Positions 7,663-17,597 are shown, counted from the first letter of the stretch. The stretch is DNA of 64,000 nt from Paraburkholderia oxyphila NBRC 105797 (GCF_000685075.1 NZ_BAYD01000020.1:1-64000), one strand, 5' to 3'. The notes: generated by a model not told the origin, from the sequence alone. Numbers and translations are program-made.

Positions 7663-9900
7663 ATGAGCCAGCGTGATTACCTGATCCAGGGGCCCCCCGA
7701 ACAAGGGCTGCCCGCTCCGCCCGAGGGCGGACACATAGGCGGCGTGCTCGACACGCTTTACCAGAGCCGCAAGATGATTGTCATCGTCACCGCGCTCTTT
7801 ACGCTCGTCGGCGGCGCGTATGCGCTGCTTGCGCGGCCCGTCTATCAGGCCGACATCCTCGTTCAGGTCGAGGAGAACCAGAATTCCGCGAAGAGTGCGC
7901 TGGCCGATGTCTCGTCGATGTTCGCGGTGAAGACCGCGGCCTCGGCCGAGATCGAGGTGCTGCGCTCGCGCATGATCGTCTCGCGCGCCGTGGACGCGAC
8001 GCAACTCTATCTCGCCGTCACGCCGCGCTTTTTCCCGGTGGTGGGCCAATGGATCGCGCAGCATATCCACGTGCCGGCCTGGGCCGGCTGGGGCGGTTAC
8101 GCGTGGGGCAAGGAGGCGATCGACGTGGCACGCTTCGACGTGCCCGACCGGCTGCACGGCGCGCGCTTCATCCTGACCACGAAGCCGAACGGCGCCTACA
8201 CGCTCAGCCACGACGGCGTGCAGCTCACTGGCAAGGTGGGCGAGCCGCTGCACACGAACGTGCCGGGCGGCGCCATCGACCTGCTCGTGAATTCGATCGA
8301 TGCGCGTCCCGGCGTGACCTTCGAGCTCGTGCGCAACTCCGAGCTCGCCGCGATTCAGGCGCTGCAGGCCGGGTTGCTGATCTCCGAGAAAGGCAAGGAG
8401 TCCGACGTGATCGGCGTCGCGCTCGAAGGCGGGGACCCGGTCAAGACGGCCGCGATCCTCAATGCTATCGGCAGCGAATACGTGCGCCAGAACGTGCAGC
8501 GCACGCAGGAAGAGGCCGAGAAGCAGATTGCCTTCCTCGACAAGCAGCTGCCCGAGCTCAAGGCGCAGCTCGAAAAGGCGGAAAGCGAGTTCAACGCGTT
8601 TCGTTCCGCGCACGGCGCGGTGGATCTGAGCGCCGAGGCCACGGCGCTGCTGCAAAGCTCCGCACAGGCGCAGTCGCGCATCGCCGATCTGCGCCAGCAG
8701 CGCGCGCAACTGCTCGCGCGCTTCACGTCGGATAACCCGGCGGTGATCGCCATCGACGGCCAGCTCGACGAAGCGCAGAAGTCGCTCGCGCTGCTCGCCA
8801 CGCAAACGCGCGCGCTGCCGCCGCTTGAGCAGGGCGTGCTGCGGCTGCAGCGCGAGGTGACGGTGGACACCAATATCTATACGAACCTGCTGAACAACAA
8901 GGAGCAACTGCGCCTGCTCAAGGCCGGCAAGGTCTCCAACGTGCGCCTGATCGACACCGCCGTGACGCCAGAAAGCCCGGTCCGGCCCAAGCGCGCGTTC
9001 ATCGTCGTGGCGGCGCTGCTCACGGGACTGTTCGCGAGCGTGGCGTTTGCGCTCCTCAAGCGCAAGCTCAACAGCGGCATCGCGGTCGTCGACGACATCG
9101 AAGTGGGCACCGGCCTCACAGTCTACGCCGCCGTGCCGCGCAGCCGCGTGCAGCACGTGCTCACGCGGCGCCTGCCGTCGAGCACGCCGGGCACGACTAC
9201 GGTGCTCGCGCGCACGGCGTCGTTCGACGCGGCCGTCGAGAGCCTGCGCAGTTTTCGCAGCGCGCTCGAGTTCGCGCTGGAGGAGGCCACCAATCACATC
9301 GTGCTGCTGGCCGGCCCCACGCCCGTGGTGGGCAAGTCGTTCGTCTCGGTAAACCTCGCGGCGCTGCTCGGCTCTTCGGGCAAGCGCGTGCTGCTGGTGG
9401 ACGCCGACTTGCGGCGAGGCTCGCTCAACCGGCACGTTGGCGTGCCCTCGAGCCCCGGCATCACTGACATCGTCGAGCAGGACGGCGGTTACGACCAGGT
9501 GGTGCATCCGCAGGTCATGCCGGGCGTCGATTTCGTCGCCAACGGCGGCTATGTGACGAACGCGAGCGAGCTGCTCAGGAGCCACAGCTTCCAGCGCTTC
9601 ACGCAGTGGGCGGACGGCATCTATGACGTCGTGCTGATCGACGCGCCGCCGATCCTGCCGGTGGCCGACTCGGGCATCGTGGGCAATCTCGCCGGCACGG
9701 TGTTCCTGATCGCGCGCTACGGCGTGACGAGCGTCTCGGAGCTGCGCGAATCGGTGCGCCGCTTCGAGCAGATCGGGGTGCCGATCCGCGGCGTGATCTT
9801 CAACGACATGACCTCGCGGCCCGGCAAGTACGGCAGCGAATACGCCGCCTATGGCTATTCGAGTTACGGCGAGCCGCAAGGCGGCGCCACCTGGAGCTGA
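7663..9900 (+). CDS. wzc: Polysaccharide co-polymerase / BY-kinase (Wzc, BceF type)
   Basis: 745 aa from ATG 7663 with GGAGAG upstream. Residues 25-110: Wzz-type chain-length domain with the first membrane segment (37-57). About 275-400: coiled-coil rich periplasmic region. Second membrane segment near 444-465. Residues 545-720: bacterial tyrosine kinase with Walker A GPTPVVGKS (551-559), Walker A' VLLVDAD (576-582) and Walker B VVLIDAP (656-662). The C terminus carries a Tyr cluster (Y723, Y727, Y730, Y732, Y735) for autophosphorylation. It controls chain length and export of the polymer together with Wza and the Wzy-like protein. No matching low-molecular-weight phosphatase (Wzb) gene is seen nearby. 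Confidence 0.93.
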   Translation: MSQRDYLIQGPPEQGLPAPPEGGHIGGVLDTLYQSRKMIVIVTALFTLVGGAYALLARPVYQADILVQVEENQNSAKSALADVSSMFAVKTAASAEIEVLRSRMIVSRAVDATQLYLAVTPRFFPVVGQWIAQHIHVPAWAGWGGYAWGKEAIDVARFDVPDRLHGARFILTTKPNGAYTLSHDGVQLTGKVGEPLHTNVPGGAIDLLVNSIDARPGVTFELVRNSELAAIQALQAGLLISEKGKESDVIGVALEGGDPVKTAAILNAIGSEYVRQNVQRTQEEAEKQIAFLDKQLPELKAQLEKAESEFNAFRSAHGAVDLSAEATALLQSSAQAQSRIADLRQQRAQLLARFTSDNPAVIAIDGQLDEAQKSLALLATQTRALPPLEQGVLRLQREVTVDTNIYTNLLNNKEQLRLLKAGKVSNVRLIDTAVTPESPVRPKRAFIVVAALLTGLFASVAFALLKRKLNSGIAVVDDIEVGTGLTVYAAVPRSRVQHVLTRRLPSSTPGTTTVLARTASFDAAVESLRSFRSALEFALEEATNHIVLLAGPTPVVGKSFVSVNLAALLGSSGKRVLLVDADLRRGSLNRHVGVPSSPGITDIVEQDGGYDQVVHPQVMPGVDFVANGGYVTNASELLRSHSFQRFTQWADGIYDVVLIDAPPILPVADSGIVGNLAGTVFLIARYGVTSVSELRESVRRFEQIGVPIRGVIFNDMTSRPGKYGSEYAAYGYSSYGEPQGGATWS

Positions 9901-9904
9901 CTCC

Positions 9905-10981
9905 ATGAAGGACATCACCGTTGTCATCGGCAACTACAACTACGCGCGCTTCCTGCGCGAAGCGATCGACTCGGCGCTGGCGAACGTGCAGGCAAGCGCG
10001 CGCCCGGGCTGGGGAGAACGCGTACGCGTGCTGGTGATCGACGACGGCTCCACGGACGACTCGCGCGCGATCATCGAGAGCTACGGCGATCGTGTGACGC
10101 CCGTCTTCAAGGAGAACCAGGGTCAGTCCTCCGTCTACAACCTCGGCCTCTCGCTCGTGCAGACGGAGTACGTGCTGTTTCTGGACTCGGACGACATTCT
10201 GTATCCGGAGGCCATCGGCGAAGTGCTGCGCGCGTTCGAGTCGGGCGACTACGCCAAGGTGCAGTTCCGGCTGGACGTGATCGGTGAGGACGGCATGCGC
10301 ACCGGCGTGCGCGTGCCCAATTCCACGCCGCCGAGCGACTGTGCGGCGCTGTTGCGGCGCGGCTGGCTCTATCCCTCTCCGCCGGCCTCGGGCAACGCCT
10401 ACCGCGTGAGCGCGTTGCGCTCGGTCTTTCCGATTCCGATGTCGATGCGTCACCGCAAGGCCGCCGACTTCTTCGCGATCTACGGCATCGCGCTCACCGG
10501 CGCGATTTGCGCGCTCGACAATGCGCTGGGCGGCTACCGCGTGCACCGCAAGGCTGCGGACAAGCGCGGCCACTCGATCGGCCATGCGGGCCTCTCGCTT
10601 GGCAACTGCGAGGACGTGAGCGAAGTGGAGCGCTCGTTCCCGTGGCGCTGGCAGACGCTGCGCCACATGATCCGTACGCGTCTGGGCGAGGACTTGCCGG
10701 AGGATTTCATCGACTTTTCGTTCGAGAAGAACCGGCTGTGCGTGCGGCTCTACGATGCGCCGACCGTCGAGCGCTGGCACTGGCTGGTGTTCGAGTCGCG
10801 CCGCTACTTCGCCTCGCTCGTGCACAACCCGTACTGGAGCATCGGCAAGAAGCTGGGTGTGCTCGGACTCACGCTGATCTGCCTGATTCCGGGTCGCCAG
10901 GCCAATAATTTTGCACTGCGATACATATCGAATCCGGCTGCACGTTTTGCCACGCACGGCTCCGCCGCGGCGCGCGGCTGA
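9905..10981 (+). CDS. Family 2 glycosyltransferase
   Basis: 358 aa from ATG 9905, only 4 bases after the wzc stop, so co-transcribed. GT-A fold signatures: ITVVIGNYNYARFL at residues 4-17, the acidic segment VLVIDDGSTDDS, and the sugar-nucleotide DxD element LFLDSDD. The C-terminal third has a short hydrophobic stretch near residues 315-335 that may contact the membrane. It adds one sugar of the exopolysaccharide repeat unit at the cytoplasmic face; the sugar cannot be read from sequence. Confidence 0.85.
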   Translation: MKDITVVIGNYNYARFLREAIDSALANVQASARPGWGERVRVLVIDDGSTDDSRAIIESYGDRVTPVFKENQGQSSVYNLGLSLVQTEYVLFLDSDDILYPEAIGEVLRAFESGDYAKVQFRLDVIGEDGMRTGVRVPNSTPPSDCAALLRRGWLYPSPPASGNAYRVSALRSVFPIPMSMRHRKAADFFAIYGIALTGAICALDNALGGYRVHRKAADKRGHSIGHAGLSLGNCEDVSEVERSFPWRWQTLRHMIRTRLGEDLPEDFIDFSFEKNRLCVRLYDAPTVERWHWLVFESRRYFASLVHNPYWSIGKKLGVLGLTLICLIPGRQANNFALRYISNPAARFATHGSAAARG

Positions 10982-11009
10982 AGACCGATCAAGGGAACCC
11001 GTCCGGACC

Positions 11010-12152
11010 ATGCCGATGAAGACTCCGCAAGCCCGCCCACTGGTGATCAACGGCCGCTTTCTCGGCCGGCGCGCCACCGGCGTCGACCGCTTCGCCTTCG
11101 AGACCGTGCGCGCCATCGACGAGCTGATCGAGGCGGGCGATCCGCTCGTGGCGGGCCTGCAGGCGCAGATCGTCGTGCCGGCCGCGCTTGCCGACATGCC
11201 GAACCCGTTCACGCACGTGCGCCTGCGCGCGAGCGGCAAGGGCGGCGGCCTGCGCTGGGAGCAATTCGCGCTGCCGCAAGCGGCCGGCGGCGGCCTGCTG
11301 CTGAACCTGTGCAATTCGGGGCCGCTCCTGTACCGCAGCCAGGTGACGGTGCTGCACGACGCGGCACCCGCGCGCGTGCCCGACAGCTATAGCCGCTCGT
11401 TCGTCGCGTGGTACCGGCTGATGGCGCCGAGCATCGGGCGCATCGCGCGCCGCGTGATCACCGTCTCCGAATTCTCGCGGCGCGAGCTGTGCGAGGCGTA
11501 CCGCATTCCGTTCGCCAAGATCGGTGTGGTGCTGGAGAGCGGCGAGCACATGCTGCGCATGCGCGGGGCACAGGACGCACGCGATAAGCAGTCCGGGTTG
11601 GCCGACACCGCGGCCAGCACCGGCGCAGCGGGGCGTCCATTCGTGCTTGCCGTCGGCAGTCTGAACCGTCACAAGAACTTCCAGCTCGTGGCCGACGCGG
11701 CACGGCTCATTCGCGACGCGCGCTTCGACATCGTGGTGGTCGGCGGCGGCGACCCGCGCGTGTACGGCGCTTCGGGCGGCTCGCTCCCCGGTTTCGTGAA
11801 GCATCTGGGCTACGTGAGCGACGAAGATCTCGTTGGGCTCTATCGGCGCGCCGCGTGCTTCGTCTATCCGTCGCGTTACGAGGGCTTCGGCTTGCCGCCC
11901 GTCGAGGCGCTCGCGCTCGGCTGCCCCGTGATCGCCTCGCGCCTGCCTTCGGTCATGGAGGCCTGCGGCGACGCCGTGCTCTACACCTCGCCCGACGATC
12001 CCGCACAACTCGCGGTGCTGCTCGAGCGCGTCACCGCCGACGCCGCGCTGCGCGAGACGCTGCGCGAGCGCGGCCGCGAGCGCACCGCCGCACTCACCTG
12101 GCGCGCCACCGCCGTCAAGCTGATCGAGGAGATTTCGCCATGGCTCATGTAG
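11010..12152 (+). CDS. Family 4 (GT-B) glycosyltransferase, mannosyltransferase-like
   Basis: 380 aa from ATG 11010; a second Met two codons on is also possible. GT-B fold: N-terminal NGRFLGRRATGVDRFAFE, a central VTVLHDAAPARVP, and the donor half FVLAVGSLNRHKN with the EX7E-type motif in YPSRYEGFGLPPVEALALG. This layout is typical of GT4 mannosyl/glucosyltransferases of exopolysaccharide loci. A low-complexity Ala/Thr patch near 205-215 lies between the two halves. Its end overlaps the next gene by 13 bases. Confidence 0.85.
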   Translation: MPMKTPQARPLVINGRFLGRRATGVDRFAFETVRAIDELIEAGDPLVAGLQAQIVVPAALADMPNPFTHVRLRASGKGGGLRWEQFALPQAAGGGLLLNLCNSGPLLYRSQVTVLHDAAPARVPDSYSRSFVAWYRLMAPSIGRIARRVITVSEFSRRELCEAYRIPFAKIGVVLESGEHMLRMRGAQDARDKQSGLADTAASTGAAGRPFVLAVGSLNRHKNFQLVADAARLIRDARFDIVVVGGGDPRVYGASGGSLPGFVKHLGYVSDEDLVGLYRRAACFVYPSRYEGFGLPPVEALALGCPVIASRLPSVMEACGDAVLYTSPDDPAQLAVLLERVTADAALRETLRERGRERTAALTWRATAVKLIEEISPWLM

Positions 12153-13363
12153 TCCACGCCAATCTTGCCGCGAACGATATACGGCGCTTCGGCCGGGTGG
12201 CGATCGTGCACGACTGGCTGGTCGCGTATGCGGGCTCGGAGAAGGTGCTCGAGCAGATCATCCAGATGTGGCCCGATGCCGACCTCTTCAGCATCGTCGA
12301 CTTCTTTCCCGAGCAGCATCGCGGCGCACTGGGCGGCAAGCACGCGAGCACCTCGTTCATCCAGCACCTGCCGCGCTCGAAGTCGTCGTTTCGCAGCTAT
12401 CTGCCGCTCATGCCGCTCGCCGTCGAGCAGTTCGACCTGTCGGGCTACGACCTCGTGCTCACCTCGAGCCACGCGGTGGCCAAGGGCGTGCTCACGGGCC
12501 CCCACCAGGTGCACGTGAGCTACGTGCATTCGCCGATTCGCTACGCCTGGGACCTGCAGCATCAATATCTCGCGGAAGCCGGCATCAAGCGCGGCTTCAA
12601 GAGCTGGCTCGCGCGCAGCGTGCTGCACTACATGCGGATCTGGGATCAACGCACGGCGCATGGCGTCGATGCGTTCGTGGCGAACTCGGCGTTCGTGGGG
12701 CGGCGCATCCGCAAGGTGTACGGCAGCGACGCCACCGTGGTCTATCCGCCCGTCGACGTCGAGCGCTTCGAGCTCGGCACGCAGCACGAGGACTTCTATC
12801 TGATTGCGTCGCGCATGGTGCCGTACAAGCGCATTCCACTCATCGTCGAGGCCTTCGCGGCCATGCCCGAAAAGCGTCTCGTGGTGATCGGCGACGGGCC
12901 GGACTTCGAGCGCGCGCAAGCGCTTGCCACGCCCAACGTCACGGTGCTTGGCTACCAGCCGGACAGCGTGCTGGTCGACCATATGCAGCGTGCGCGGGCG
13001 TTTGTGTTCGCCGCCGAGGAAGACTTCGGCATTTCGGTCGTCGAGGCGCAGGCGTGCGGCACACCGGTGATTGCGTTTGGCCGCGGCGGCGCGCGCGAGA
13101 CCGTGATCGACTCGCACGATCCCGAGCTCGCCACGGGACTCTTCTTCGAGGAGCAGAGCGTGGCCGCCATCGTCGATGCGCTCGCGCGCTTCGAGGCGCA
13201 TGTACCGTTTCGCCCGGAAGTGTGCCGGCGCAACGCGCAGCGCTTCACGGCCGAGCGGTTCCGGCGCGAATTCTTGAGCGTCGTCGAGCGCACGGTGCGA
13301 GCGAGCCAGGACGTCGACGACGAGCCCGCTCTCACCCGGGCCCGGCGCTGGCGCTCCGCGTGA
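12140..13363 (+). CDS. Family 4 (GT-B) glycosyltransferase
   Basis: 407 aa from ATG 12140, which overlaps the end of the preceding gene and has GAGGAG upstream. N-terminal VAIVHDWLVAYAGSEKVLE is typical of WbaZ/BceH-like GT4 enzymes; the acceptor half has YVHSPIRYAWDLQ. The donor half includes VASRMVPYKR and FAAEEDFGISVVEAQACG, the EX7E motif. Cytoplasmic, acting on the lipid-linked oligosaccharide. The overlap implies translation coupled to the upstream glycosyltransferase. Confidence 0.85.
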   Translation: MAHVVHANLAANDIRRFGRVAIVHDWLVAYAGSEKVLEQIIQMWPDADLFSIVDFFPEQHRGALGGKHASTSFIQHLPRSKSSFRSYLPLMPLAVEQFDLSGYDLVLTSSHAVAKGVLTGPHQVHVSYVHSPIRYAWDLQHQYLAEAGIKRGFKSWLARSVLHYMRIWDQRTAHGVDAFVANSAFVGRRIRKVYGSDATVVYPPVDVERFELGTQHEDFYLIASRMVPYKRIPLIVEAFAAMPEKRLVVIGDGPDFERAQALATPNVTVLGYQPDSVLVDHMQRARAFVFAAEEDFGISVVEAQACGTPVIAFGRGGARETVIDSHDPELATGLFFEEQSVAAIVDALARFEAHVPFRPEVCRRNAQRFTAERFRREFLSVVERTVRASQDVDDEPALTRARRWRSA

Positions 13364-13432
13364 GCCGTGGCGAGCGACCCACCAGAGACTGACTCAAGAC
13401 CGACTAACCATTCGAGAACATCGGGGAAACGC

Positions 13433-14389
13433 ATGAAGAGGTACGTCATCGTGGCGACTAAAGGGCGGCCGGTCGAAACGGCCACGCTGCTCGACTTCCT
13501 GAACGAACAGGAGGCGCCGCCGCACGCGGTCTATATCGTCGGGGCGAGCGCGGCCGATCTGCCGCGTATCGAAGGGCATCCACTCTGCGCCACGGCGGCT
13601 GTCAAGCTGCTGATCGCGAAGGGATCGGGTCTGACGACCCAGCGCAATGCCGGTATCGAGGCACTGCTCGCGGATGTGCGCGGCGCGCAATCGAATGGGT
13701 CCGCGAATGTGTCCGCGAATGTGTCCGATGAGGCGCGCTGGTTCGTGAGCTTCTTCGACGACGATTTCAGGCCGCATCGTGGATGGTTGCGCGGATGCGA
13801 GACGCTGTTCGAGGAGAACGCGCACGTGATCGGCATGACGGGGCAGATCCTCGCCGATGGCGTCAAGGGCGGCGGCCTCACGGAAGCTGACGCGCTCGCG
13901 TGGCTCTCGGGCGAGCGCGCCCCGCAGGAGCACTGGGCCACGGGCGCGCAGCGACGCGAGATTGGCTGTGCGTATGGCTGCAACATGGCGTTCGTCGACC
14001 GTGTGATCCTGCAATGCCGCTTCGACGAAGCGCTGCCGCTCTACGGCTGGCAAGAGGACTACGACTTCACGGCGCGCGCGCTCGCGCACGGAACGGCGGT
14101 GTACGAGCCGTCGTGTCTGGGCGTGCACATGGGCGTGAAGAGCGGCCGGACCTCGGGCGTGCGTCTGGGCTATTCGCAGATCGCCAATCCGATCTATCTC
14201 GCGCGCAAGCACACCATGGCGCCGCGGCGCGCATGCAGTTTCATTTCGCGGCACCTGTGCTCGAACCTCTATCACAGCATGCGCGGCAATCCGCTGTTCG
14301 ACTATCGCGGACGGCTCAAGGGCAATGCGCTCGCGTTCGTGGACATCCTGAAGGGCATCCTTCATCCGCAGCGCATCCTCGAACTCTGA
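13433..14389 (+). CDS. Family 2 glycosyltransferase
   Basis: 318 aa from ATG 13433 with GGGGAAA upstream. Starts YVIVATKGRPVETATLLDFL, the usual GT-A N terminus for rhamnosyl- or glucosyltransferases, followed by the DxD-like FFDDDF at about residue 106. Within the gene a 12-base tandem repeat (about 13699-13724) encodes SANVSANVSDE, a small surface loop insertion. It belongs to the exopolysaccharide repeat-unit assembly set with the three preceding transferases. Confidence 0.8.
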   Translation: MKRYVIVATKGRPVETATLLDFLNEQEAPPHAVYIVGASAADLPRIEGHPLCATAAVKLLIAKGSGLTTQRNAGIEALLADVRGAQSNGSANVSANVSDEARWFVSFFDDDFRPHRGWLRGCETLFEENAHVIGMTGQILADGVKGGGLTEADALAWLSGERAPQEHWATGAQRREIGCAYGCNMAFVDRVILQCRFDEALPLYGWQEDYDFTARALAHGTAVYEPSCLGVHMGVKSGRTSGVRLGYSQIANPIYLARKHTMAPRRACSFISRHLCSNLYHSMRGNPLFDYRGRLKGNALAFVDILKGILHPQRILEL

Positions 14390-14470
14390 GCGCGCGGCGT
14401 GCGGTGACAGATAAAGACAGACAACGGCGCGCGCCCGATGCGCGCCAGGCATCCGGGGTTGGGGGCTGAA

Positions 14471-15991
14471 GTGGGACTTTCCGCATACGGCATCATCGTG
14501 TTCCTCGCCGGGCTGCTGGCGCTGAACGCGTCGTACCGCTGGTCGATCTATGGACTGGTGATCTTCAGCCTGCTCGCGTGCGCGGTTGCGCTCGTGCTGC
14601 CGGGCGGCATTGGCATCATGCCGGCCAATCTGTTCCTCGCGTTCTTCATGATCCGCGCGTTCAACCTCGGCGGCGGCAAGACGTTGTGCGAGTCGGTGTC
14701 CATCGGCAAGCCCGGCTTCTGGCTGCTCTGCACCTGTGCGTGGGGCGTGTTCGGCGCCATGGTGCTGCCGCGCGCGCTCGCCGGCTCGACGCTCGTGTTC
14801 ACGATCGACCGCAATGCCGATCCGAACACGGCGGGGCTGCTGCAGTCGCTCGGGCCGGTTTCGGGAAATATCTCGCAGGCGGTCTATTGCGTGGGCGATC
14901 TCGCGGTGTTCTGCTGCATGTACGTGATGCTCAAGTGCCGCGGCGCGTATGACGTGCTTGCGAAGGCGGTGCTCTGGCTCACGGCGCTCGACGTGCTTGC
15001 GGCCGTGGTGGACCTCGGTTCGCACGTCGTGGGCATCGATGCGCTCTCGTTCCTGAAGACCGCCGATTTTGCCTACTTCAACGGCGACGAGCTCGGCGGC
15101 CTGCTGCGCATCAGCGGCACGTTCAGCGAGGCGTCGTCGTTTGCGTATTTCACGCTGCAATTGTTCGCGTTCTGCATGAATCTCTGGCTCTTGGGCTATC
15201 GGCCGAAGATGGCGGGCGCGCTCGCTGCGGCAACCGGCGTGCTGTTGCTGATTTCGACTTCGGGCAGCGCGTATGTGGGCCTCGGCGGCTATCTGGTGGT
15301 GCTGCTCATGAGCCGCCCAACCCGCATTTCGCGTGCGAGCGGCGCGCGCAAGACGCGCATGTGGGTGATCATGGCGTGCCTGGGCGTGCTGGGCGCGCTG
15401 TACATCATGCTGTTCATGCCGGGCGTGGCGCGAGCGCTCGGCGACTTCGTCCAGGCGACGGTGCTGAACAAGGCGGACAGCGACTCGGGCGTCGAGCGCT
15501 CGAGCTTCAATACCCAGGCGTTTACGAACTTTATCGACACCTATGGCATCGGTGTCGGGCTCGGCAGCGTGCGCGTGTCGAGCTTCGTGATGGTGGTGCT
15601 CGCCTGTCTGGGCGTGGTCGGCGCGATCTGCTACACGACCTTTCTTGCCAGGATCACGCTCTCGCCGATTTCGCCCGACTATCCGTTCGCCGAGCGCGCG
15701 GTGTGCTATGCCTCGCGCCATGCGATGTTCGCGGCGCTCATCGTGGCGTCGGCAACGGCTTCGACCTTCGATCTGGGTGTGTGCTTCTACGTGCTGGCCG
15801 CCGCGGCGGGCGGCCTGCAGGTGCGGGCGCGGCGCCGCGCGCCGATGCCGGTGCGTCGGCACGCGGTCGTCGTGGACGATGCCCCGGTGGTCGTGAGCGA
15901 CGCGTCGGCGCAGGACGGGCAAGCGCAACGCGTGTTCGCACCGGTTCAGCTTGGGGTGCGCCGGGCGCCGGGGTGGGGTGGGCGCAGGTAA
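14471..15991 (+). CDS. Polytopic membrane protein, Wzy-like polymerase
   Basis: 506 aa if it starts at GTG 14471, which has a GGGGG run 5 bases upstream; ATG 14438 gives 11 more residues but no ribosome site. About 10-12 membrane segments are spaced along the chain, with a large periplasmic-type loop around residues 325-360 (QATVLNKADSDSGVERSSF). This layout and its place after the transferases fit an O-antigen-ligase/Wzy-type polymerase, which joins repeat units in the periplasm. Wzy proteins share little sequence, so the call relies on topology and context. The tail after about residue 460 is Ala/Val/Arg-rich and cytoplasmic. No Wzx-type flippase is seen beside it. Confidence 0.65.
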   Translation: MGLSAYGIIVFLAGLLALNASYRWSIYGLVIFSLLACAVALVLPGGIGIMPANLFLAFFMIRAFNLGGGKTLCESVSIGKPGFWLLCTCAWGVFGAMVLPRALAGSTLVFTIDRNADPNTAGLLQSLGPVSGNISQAVYCVGDLAVFCCMYVMLKCRGAYDVLAKAVLWLTALDVLAAVVDLGSHVVGIDALSFLKTADFAYFNGDELGGLLRISGTFSEASSFAYFTLQLFAFCMNLWLLGYRPKMAGALAAATGVLLLISTSGSAYVGLGGYLVVLLMSRPTRISRASGARKTRMWVIMACLGVLGALYIMLFMPGVARALGDFVQATVLNKADSDSGVERSSFNTQAFTNFIDTYGIGVGLGSVRVSSFVMVVLACLGVVGAICYTTFLARITLSPISPDYPFAERAVCYASRHAMFAALIVASATASTFDLGVCFYVLAAAAGGLQVRARRRAPMPVRRHAVVVDDAPVVVSDASAQDGQAQRVFAPVQLGVRRAPGWGGRR

Positions 15992-16039
15992 GGCGGGCGG
16001 CGAAGGTGAGGCAGGTGTAGCAGGTAAGGCAGACTTCGC

Positions 16040-17155
16040 CTACCGCGCCGCCACTTCCGGCATGCGCGCGCCGTCTTGCACTGCCTGGCGCGATTTCGCG
16101 AGACGCCTGCGCGTCCAGCGGATCGCAGGCCGCTCGACGCAGTGCCACGACACGTACGCGCAAGCGAAGATGAAGGGCCCGGCAATCAGCAGCGACGTGA
16201 GGTGATCCATATTCGGCCAGAGGTGAGCGACGCTTTGCTGGACCGGAAACCCGTAAATATAAATCCCGAACGAATAGTCGTTGCGCGGCGCGAAGCGGTG
16301 CAGGAGCGGCGTGGTGCCGACCCACAGCACGCCATACGCGAACGCCACGTAGAAAACGGGTTGCGCGAGCGGCGTGCCGCGCAGGGCGAGATAGACGGCA
16401 CCCAGCGCCGCCGCTGCCCAGCCGCTGACCGGCACGCGCTCGCGAAACGCGTAAAGCAGCATGCCAGCCATGAAGACCGGTTCGGGGAAGAACGCGTAAC
16501 CACCGGGCTTGTTCGCGAGATTGCGCAGCGTGACCGAGAAATGCGGCGACAGATGCGGATGCACGAGAAACGGAATCGTGCCGATGAGCACGGCCAGCAT
16601 CATGCCGCGCCGCGTTTTGAGCAGGCCCATCATGCCAGTGATCAGCACGACGAAGTAGTAGCGCACCTCGATGGGCAGCGTCCAGAGCGGCTCGCAGATC
16701 GAGGTGAAGCGGTTGTGCTCGAACACACCGGGCACCTGAATGCGCTTGCCAAGCACGATGATGGAAAAGCTATCGAGGTTCCCCCATGTCGTGCCCGATG
16801 CGAAGTACTGGTGCAGGGGCAGCGTCGTGAAGAGCGGGCCCAGCACGAACATCACGACGAGCGCGCCGCCGAAAACGGCCGGCCAGATCCGCGAGGTGCG
16901 CAGCGCGAGAAAGCGTGCGGCGGAGCGCTGACGGTCGAAGCTCGCGGTCACGAGCATGCCGCTTAGCAGGAAGAACGCGAACACGCCCAGGCTGCCGGAA
17001 TAATCGAAGCCGAGGAACGCCGTGGCGAGGTCGGTGTGCCCGTCGGGTTGCTGGAGCACGAACGAATGGCCGTAGACCACGGCCATCGCGGCGATCAGGC
17101 GGACCAGATCGAAATTATTGTGTTCGCGCTCGAGCGCATTCGACAGCAGGGGCAT
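16040..17155 (-). CDS. Membrane acyltransferase (acyltransferase 3 family)
   Basis: 371 aa from ATG 17155 with GGAG about 9 bases upstream; the longer upstream reading is Arg-rich and unlikely. The protein begins with NNFDLVRLIAAMAVVYGHSF, the family signature with its conserved Arg and His in the first membrane helix, and has about ten membrane segments. Such proteins acetylate (or otherwise acylate) sugars of exopolysaccharide or O-antigen. It is encoded convergently to the Wzy-like gene and divergently from the larger acyltransferase at 17598, which suggests decoration of the same polymer. Confidence 0.85.
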   Translation of the reverse strand: MPLLSNALEREHNNFDLVRLIAAMAVVYGHSFVLQQPDGHTDLATAFLGFDYSGSLGVFAFFLLSGMLVTASFDRQRSAARFLALRTSRIWPAVFGGALVVMFVLGPLFTTLPLHQYFASGTTWGNLDSFSIIVLGKRIQVPGVFEHNRFTSICEPLWTLPIEVRYYFVVLITGMMGLLKTRRGMMLAVLIGTIPFLVHPHLSPHFSVTLRNLANKPGGYAFFPEPVFMAGMLLYAFRERVPVSGWAAAALGAVYLALRGTPLAQPVFYVAFAYGVLWVGTTPLLHRFAPRNDYSFGIYIYGFPVQQSVAHLWPNMDHLTSLLIAGPFIFACAYVSWHCVERPAIRWTRRRLAKSRQAVQDGARMPEVAAR

Positions 17156-17597
17156 AGCAAGGGCTCCGGACGGCGCGGGCGCGCCCATGGAGCGCACGAG
17201 CGAAGGGCGAGGCAACCGGCCCCGCCGCTTATGAGAGTCACGACACGTATGACGCATTCTGTGTGCGCGATAAGCGATCCGACTGTGCGTTGAACCACGG
17301 TGGCGCGCCGTTCGGTGTGTCTTCTCGCGCCGTGCGCATGCTCTGTTGCGCCTGCGCCATGCGCGCGTCGTGTTGGACACGTGCCGTAGCACATACAACG
17401 CACGCACAGTCTTTCGCATTGCACAAGTTTGTGTGAGGTAGCCAACAGTGCGCCCGCTCCGTGCCGATACCATTTGCGGGGCAATGCTACGCAGCGCGCT
17501 CTGCCGCGCAGCGCCATCGCGCGCATTCGTACACCTTCTTGCGGGCCCGCGCGTTAGCGCAACCCGCAGCCACGTGGATATTCAGGGTGACACCACA
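17156..17597. other. Divergent intergenic region between the two acyltransferase genes
   Basis: About 440 bases. No credible coding sequence on either strand; the frames present are Arg/His-rich extensions of the flanking genes. A small palindrome CACAAGTTTGTG lies at 17422-17433. Promoters for both acyltransferase genes are expected here but none is clear to me. Confidence 0.5.

Noticed and set aside
7591..9933. Long minus-strand frame over wzc
   Set aside because: Arg/His-rich shadow of a clear BY-kinase gene; no start site or motif.
13699..13724. Short 12-base tandem repeat as a CRISPR or phase-variation tract
   Set aside because: Only about two units, in frame in a glycosyltransferase gene, and a multiple of three, so no frame switching.
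13394..15928. 844-residue minus-strand frame over a glycosyltransferase and the Wzy-like gene
   Set aside because: Composition is that of an antisense frame and it spans two real genes.
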